Assembly (NCBI GenBank): GCA_036504735.1
Contig: DASXUQ010000008.1
Location: 124,001-188,000, forward strand
Reading direction: 5' to 3'
DNA: 64,000 nucleotides
From: a bacterium
GTDB taxonomy: Bacteria; Electryoneota; RPQS01
Of the stretch, positions 60,645 through 64,000 are shown one piece after another; the first letter of the stretch is position 1; each line of letters starts with the position of its first letter. The notes below the pieces were generated by a model. It searched no databases. It was not told where the DNA came from and worked only from the letters and a program-made list of their open reading frames with translations. The translations under genes and the position numbers were made by a program.

Positions 60645-61961
60645 CTACTGGCGAGCGCCCAGCACGGGATAATCTCCCTTGCCCCGCGTAATCTCCTCGT
60701 CTTTGCCCGGTGCCGTCATCATCATCGACGGCTCGGGGCGCACCAGTCGCACACTGTCCATCAGATATGCCGAGGTATCATGCGGCGGCGCGCAATCAAT
60801 CGCATAGAAGCGGAAATAGTACAGCACCGACGCGGTCGTGTCGTAGACCACCCGGATGCCTCCCGAGTAGATCCCGTCGCGCGGCACCGCGTCAGGGCGG
60901 CTGCCGGTGGTATCGTCGAACATCTCGAGGGCCGAACTGATAAACCAGTCCGTCGCCGTTGATCGCCGCGTGTCATAGTGCACCGTATAGGCGGCGTAAT
61001 CGCGGCTGCTCACCAGTTCGCAGTCGTGCAGCCGCGCCGTAATCACCGCAAAGTTGGTGTCCGTCGGAACCGCGGGCCGCAGCAAGGTGTCGGGCAGGGT
61101 CGGATCGGACAGGGAGGGCCGCGCATTGACAAAGCTTGCCACATTCACGCTCTGAACGCAGGACATCCCGAACTGAGTATGCGCCGCATACTCCAGTGTG
61201 TAAGCATTCTGCGCCGTTCCCGTACAGCCGAAGAAGGTCGGATCCAGACTCACCCGCCATACGGTGTCGCCTTCCGCCGCCGCAAAATCCGCCTGTGCCA
61301 GCACGGTAGTTCCTTCCCGCAGCCGGACCCGCACCGAATCCGCACGGTCCGCCGGAGTCGGCGCCACCCGCACCGTCAGCGTCTCCGGCGCAAAACACTC
61401 GGCAAAGACGCTGTCCTGCGGATAGGACGTGATCAGGCATGGCCCGGCGTTCTGCACATTCACCGTCAGAGTGGCGTTGTTGGCCATCTCATAGCCCACG
61501 CCGCCGTAAAACGTAAAATGGAACTGGTAGGCTCCGGTCACACTGTTGGCCAGAAGCTGGCCGTTGATCTGCCGCGTATACTGGCCGTCGTGCGCCGCAA
61601 TATCCCGCGAGGAAGAACTGGCATACGCCGGACCGGAGAGCGGAAAGACCCCGCCGTCATCATACAGGCCGAACGCGGGCAGCGCCGTTCCATCCGGTTT
61701 GCGGACCTCGCATACAATCGAATCCGGCAGATAGCGGTTGTCGCTGATCTGAATCCGGTACGTGAACGGATCCGGCGCGTTGGCCGGCAAATAGGCCGAA
61801 CCTTCCAAAAGCTGCGCCTGCACCGGCCCCGGAGCCGAAGTGTTATTCGTACTCTGCTTGCTGCACCCGAAGAAAAGCAGAAAGCAAAAAGCAGAAAGCA
61901 GCAGAAGCACAAGCATCCCTTTTGGCTTTTTGGCTTTTAGGCTTTTAGGCTTTTTACTCAT
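60645..61961 (-). CDS. Lipoprotein of unknown function with Ig-like domains
   Basis: A 438-residue lipoprotein. MLVLLLLSAFCFLLFFGCSK provides a signal and a Cys for lipidation. A Thr/Ser-rich linker follows, then several beta-sandwich-like segments (PFTYRIQISDNRYLPDSI; ITSYPQDSVFAECFAP with TVRVAPTPADRADSV). No catalytic motif is recognised. The start is uncertain: ATG 61961 overlaps the exopolyphosphatase stop (ATGAGTAA) but its first 15 codons come from a heptamer-like AAAAGCC repeat; ATG 61916 begins directly at the signal. It is third in a likely operon with M28 peptidase and exopolyphosphatase genes. Confidence 0.6.
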   Translation of the reverse strand: MSKKPKSLKAKKPKGMLVLLLLSAFCFLLFFGCSKQSTNNTSAPGPVQAQLLEGSAYLPANAPDPFTYRIQISDNRYLPDSIVCEVRKPDGTALPAFGLYDDGGVFPLSGPAYASSSSRDIAAHDGQYTRQINGQLLANSVTGAYQFHFTFYGGVGYEMANNATLTVNVQNAGPCLITSYPQDSVFAECFAPETLTVRVAPTPADRADSVRVRLREGTTVLAQADFAAAEGDTVWRVSLDPTFFGCTGTAQNAYTLEYAAHTQFGMSCVQSVNVASFVNARPSLSDPTLPDTLLRPAVPTDTNFAVITARLHDCELVSSRDYAAYTVHYDTRRSTATDWFISSALEMFDDTTGSRPDAVPRDGIYSGGIRVVYDTTASVLYYFRFYAIDCAPPHDTSAYLMDSVRLVRPEPSMMMTAPGKDEEITRGKGDYPVLGARQ

Positions 61962-62886
61962 GCTTCGCCATCCTTCCGAATTTAGCCAGCCACAGGCCAT
62001 GCCTGAGACCGCGTTCGCTGACGATGCCTTCCTCAATTTCCAGTGCCCAGAACATCTCCCGCAGCAGAATCGCTCCCGCCAGAATAATTCGCCCGCGTCC
62101 CACCGGCATGCCGGGCATCATCTGCAACTCCTCGGCGGGCCGTCCCAGAAAATGCGCAATCAGCCGGTCCACGTCTTCCACGGTGATCAGGCTGCCGCCC
62201 ACCCGCGCCGGGTCATAATGCCGGTAGCCGGATTTGAGCATCGCCAATGTAACCACTGTGCCGCCTACCAGAATCCACGGCACCTTCCTGCCGCGCAGAT
62301 TGGCCACCAGATGGGTCAACCTGCCGCGCAGCGACGACACCAGTTCGGAAACTTCGTCTTCCTCGGGAGGATCATTCACAAAAAACTGATTGGTGAGCAC
62401 CGATGATCCGACGTCTACGCTGTAACTCTGTCCGGGATTGTAGCCGAGCCCTTCCACAATTTCCGTCGAACCGCCGCCCAAGTCCATCACGCACACCCGC
62501 TCGGTAGGATAGATCTCACGGTTGGAAATCGCGCCCAGATAAGTCAGTGCCGCCTCTTCCCGGCCGCTGATAATCTCCAGCGGCAGCCCCACCACGTCCT
62601 TCACCGCCTGCTGAAAATCCGCGCGGTTGTTCGCATGCCGCACGGCGGCGGTCGCGCCGATCACAAAATCTTCCGCGCCCATCCGCCGGTAATCGCGCAC
62701 GATTTCCGCCAGCAGATCCACATTCAGCGCCATCACGTCCGGCGAAAACTCCGGCCCCTGCCGCAGCGCGTCCCCCAGGTGGTTCACGGTAATCTGATCC
62801 TGCAGCACCTGCAGTTCGCCGTTCGATCCTTCCGCCAGCAAGGCCAGCGTGGTGTTGGTGCCAATGTCAATCGCTCCGGCAATCAT
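61954..62886 (-). CDS. Exopolyphosphatase / Ppx-GppA-family phosphatase
   Basis: A 310-residue cytoplasmic ASKHA-fold phosphatase. The first phosphate loop is GAIDIGTNTTLALLAEG, the second VCVMDLGGGSTEIVEG; GATAAVRHANNRADF and VGGTVVTLAML are further family landmarks. It is the short form without a C-terminal HD domain. It would release phosphate from polyphosphate or act on pppGpp. The start overlaps the stop of the upstream M28 peptidase gene by 4 bases (ATGA). Confidence 0.9.
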   Translation of the reverse strand: MIAGAIDIGTNTTLALLAEGSNGELQVLQDQITVNHLGDALRQGPEFSPDVMALNVDLLAEIVRDYRRMGAEDFVIGATAAVRHANNRADFQQAVKDVVGLPLEIISGREEAALTYLGAISNREIYPTERVCVMDLGGGSTEIVEGLGYNPGQSYSVDVGSSVLTNQFFVNDPPEEDEVSELVSSLRGRLTHLVANLRGRKVPWILVGGTVVTLAMLKSGYRHYDPARVGGSLITVEDVDRLIAHFLGRPAEELQMMPGMPVGRGRIILAGAILLREMFWALEIEEGIVSERGLRHGLWLAKFGRMAKHE

Positions 62887-63785
62887 GGCTGAACCTCTTC
62901 GTGCGCCAGCATGTCCATCAGCGTCCGGCCCACCTGCCCGAGACTGTTCGCCGAGCAGTGCTCGGGAGTGTCATCGGTCGTGTGCCAGTAGGGATAGTTG
63001 AAATCAATCAGGTCCACGGCGGGTATCTTCTGTTCCATAAACGGGAGATGGTCGTCGATCACCGGAATGCCGTTCTCCCTCACAAACGCCGCGGCATTCA
63101 CGCGCGCGGCGGCACTCCAGATCTTGTCCACCACCGGCTTGGCGTACTTGGCCGAATACTCTTCTTGCGGGATGCGCACGTCGCGCTGGCCGATCATGTC
63201 CAGAAGTATCACGAAGCGCGGCGGAGGATCGAGCAGGTTCTTCACGTAATGCTTCGACCCGATCAAATAGTCCGCGATCACCTCTTCCCGTCCGTAGTCT
63301 TCGCCGTCGAAGAACACAATGTCCAGCCCCACCGGAGCCGGATTGGCTTTCAGTTGCCGCGCCACTTCCAGCAGCACCGCCACGCCGGACGCGCCGTCAT
63401 CGGCTCCCGGAATCGGCGTCTTGCGCTTGGCCGGATCCGGATCACGGTCGGCAAAGGGCCGCGTGTCCCAGTGCGCGCACAGCAGCACCCGGTCCCGCTG
63501 GTTGGGCCGGATCCGCCCGATGATATTCGTCAGGCTGAGGGTCTCTTTCGTGTCTTCGCTCTTGTACTGGAACGGCTGTGTGATCACCGTATCCGTCCAG
63601 AAGGCCAGTTCGCGCTTCAGAAAATCCAGACACTGCGCATGGCCGGGCGAGCCGGGATTGCGCGGCCCGAAGGCGCACTGCGCCTCAAGATAATAGAAGG
63701 CGTTGTCCTGATCGAAGGGCGCTGCCGCCCAGGCTGCGCCGCTTAACAACAGGACCAACACGGCGAGTTTAACCGCGGATGGCAA
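62883..63785 (-). CDS. M28-family zinc exopeptidase, exported
   Basis: A 300-residue enzyme with a signal peptide (ends WAAA, about residue 22). The two-zinc site is complete: CAHWDTRPF (His, Asp), PGADDGASGVAVL (Asp bridging, catalytic region), FFDGEDYGRE (Glu-Asp), LLDMIGQR (Asp) and YWHTTDDTPEH (His). The layout is close to glutaminyl cyclase-like and aminopeptidase members of M28, so it may trim N-termini of peptides in the periplasm or outside. It overlaps the exopolyphosphatase gene and its own start overlaps the end of the upstream barrel gene. Confidence 0.9.
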   Translation of the reverse strand: MPSAVKLAVLVLLLSGAAWAAAPFDQDNAFYYLEAQCAFGPRNPGSPGHAQCLDFLKRELAFWTDTVITQPFQYKSEDTKETLSLTNIIGRIRPNQRDRVLLCAHWDTRPFADRDPDPAKRKTPIPGADDGASGVAVLLEVARQLKANPAPVGLDIVFFDGEDYGREEVIADYLIGSKHYVKNLLDPPPRFVILLDMIGQRDVRIPQEEYSAKYAKPVVDKIWSAAARVNAAAFVRENGIPVIDDHLPFMEQKIPAVDLIDFNYPYWHTTDDTPEHCSANSLGQVGRTLMDMLAHEEVQP

Positions 63786-64000
63786 TGTTCACCTGAATTC
63801 CGAATTCGAAAACCCGGGACTTGCTTTGATTAATGTCGTTCTTTGTCTGCTGGAACTGGACATAGCCCTGTCCCTGCACCGTATTCGAGAAACTGTAGGT
63901 CATGCGCGGCTGCACCGACCAGGAAGACGTCGCCGCACGCGGCGCATAGTCATCGCTGCCCGTCTGCGTGGCATCCTGCGTCTGTTTGCCGTAATCCACA
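63769..64000 (-). CDS. C-terminal fragment of a large outer-membrane barrel protein, possibly SprA
   Basis: Only the last 76 codons fall in the window; the frame continues past the right edge. SWSVQPRMTYSFSNTVQGQG followed by YVQFQQTKNDINQSKSRVFEFGIQV ends in a beta strand and IAIRG, typical of the final strands of a barrel and close in style to SprA, the T9SS translocon. That name is tentative because the diagnostic parts are outside the window. It overlaps the M28 gene start by 17 bases. Confidence 0.5.
   Translation of the reverse strand, partial: VDYGKQTQDATQTGSDDYAPRAATSSWSVQPRMTYSFSNTVQGQGYVQFQQTKNDINQSKSRVFEFGIQVNIAIRG

Overview
This 64 kb window is a GC-rich (about 60%, my estimate) bacterial chromosome segment, almost certainly from a member of the Fibrobacteres-Chlorobi-Bacteroidetes (FCB) superphylum, probably a candidate phylum outside Bacteroidota proper. 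The main reason is the secretome. Nine large exported proteins end in a type IX secretion (T9SS)-style or FlgD-like C-terminal module (a Tyr-Pro-Asn-Pro-Phe-Asn type motif about 75-80 residues from the end, usually finishing in Leu-Leu-Lys). Two PorV/PorQ-family barrels are present, and the right edge cuts a barrel protein that could be SprA. I cannot assign a phylum from sequence alone. No rRNA, tRNA or CRISPR array was seen.

Layout: 55-3178 holds a PDZ/alpha-beta hydrolase and a Cys-rich repeat protein. 3562-5159 is an isolated plus-strand cassette of phage descent (prohead-protease-like protein, degenerate T7-lysozyme-like amidase, coiled-coil/TM protein, holin-like peptide). 5311-12483 is a tandem pair of giant lysyl-endopeptidase-like proteases with NDxCPG repeats. 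12734-16771 and 19946-23966 are two pairs of propeller-like T9SS cargo proteins around a housekeeping operon (DAACS symporter, pyruvate kinase, alkyltransferase-like protein). 24036-28551 is a repeat-rich stretch with decayed sorting-domain fragments, a response regulator, a cyclophilin, a DUF559 nuclease embedded in palindromic repeats, and a YycJ-like hydrolase. 28647-34795 carries an ABC permease/adaptor pair, a REP-flanked IS200-like (RAYT) transposase with an internal stop, RDD, pyrE, a glycosyltransferase and pyrF.

34928-41110 has a small barrel protein, two tandem T9SS proteins, a dienelactone hydrolase, ppa and a Fic protein. 41255-47929 has a patatin, a Cu/Zn-type permease with its own HMA domain, a T9SS protein, a Kir-type potassium channel and a glycosyltransferase. 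48030-55646 has a type Vd-like patatin-barrel protein, a DinB-like protein, an unidentified structured RNA with its own promoter and terminator, and two Ycf48-like propellers. 55865-64000 has the PorV/PorQ pair, a nucleotidyltransferase, a barrel protein, another FlgD-type secreted protein, a lipoprotein, an exopolyphosphatase, an M28 peptidase and the edge fragment.

Most of the genes serve export to, or function at, the cell envelope: cargo proteins, barrels that would shuttle cargo, and surface proteases. The gaps carry three kinds of small repeat: C5/G5 palindromes, heptamer-like tandem strings and REP elements. The most promising unexplained items are the structured RNA near 51.1-51.3 kb, the phage-derived lysis-like cassette, and the two nuclease/transposase genes framed by palindromes.
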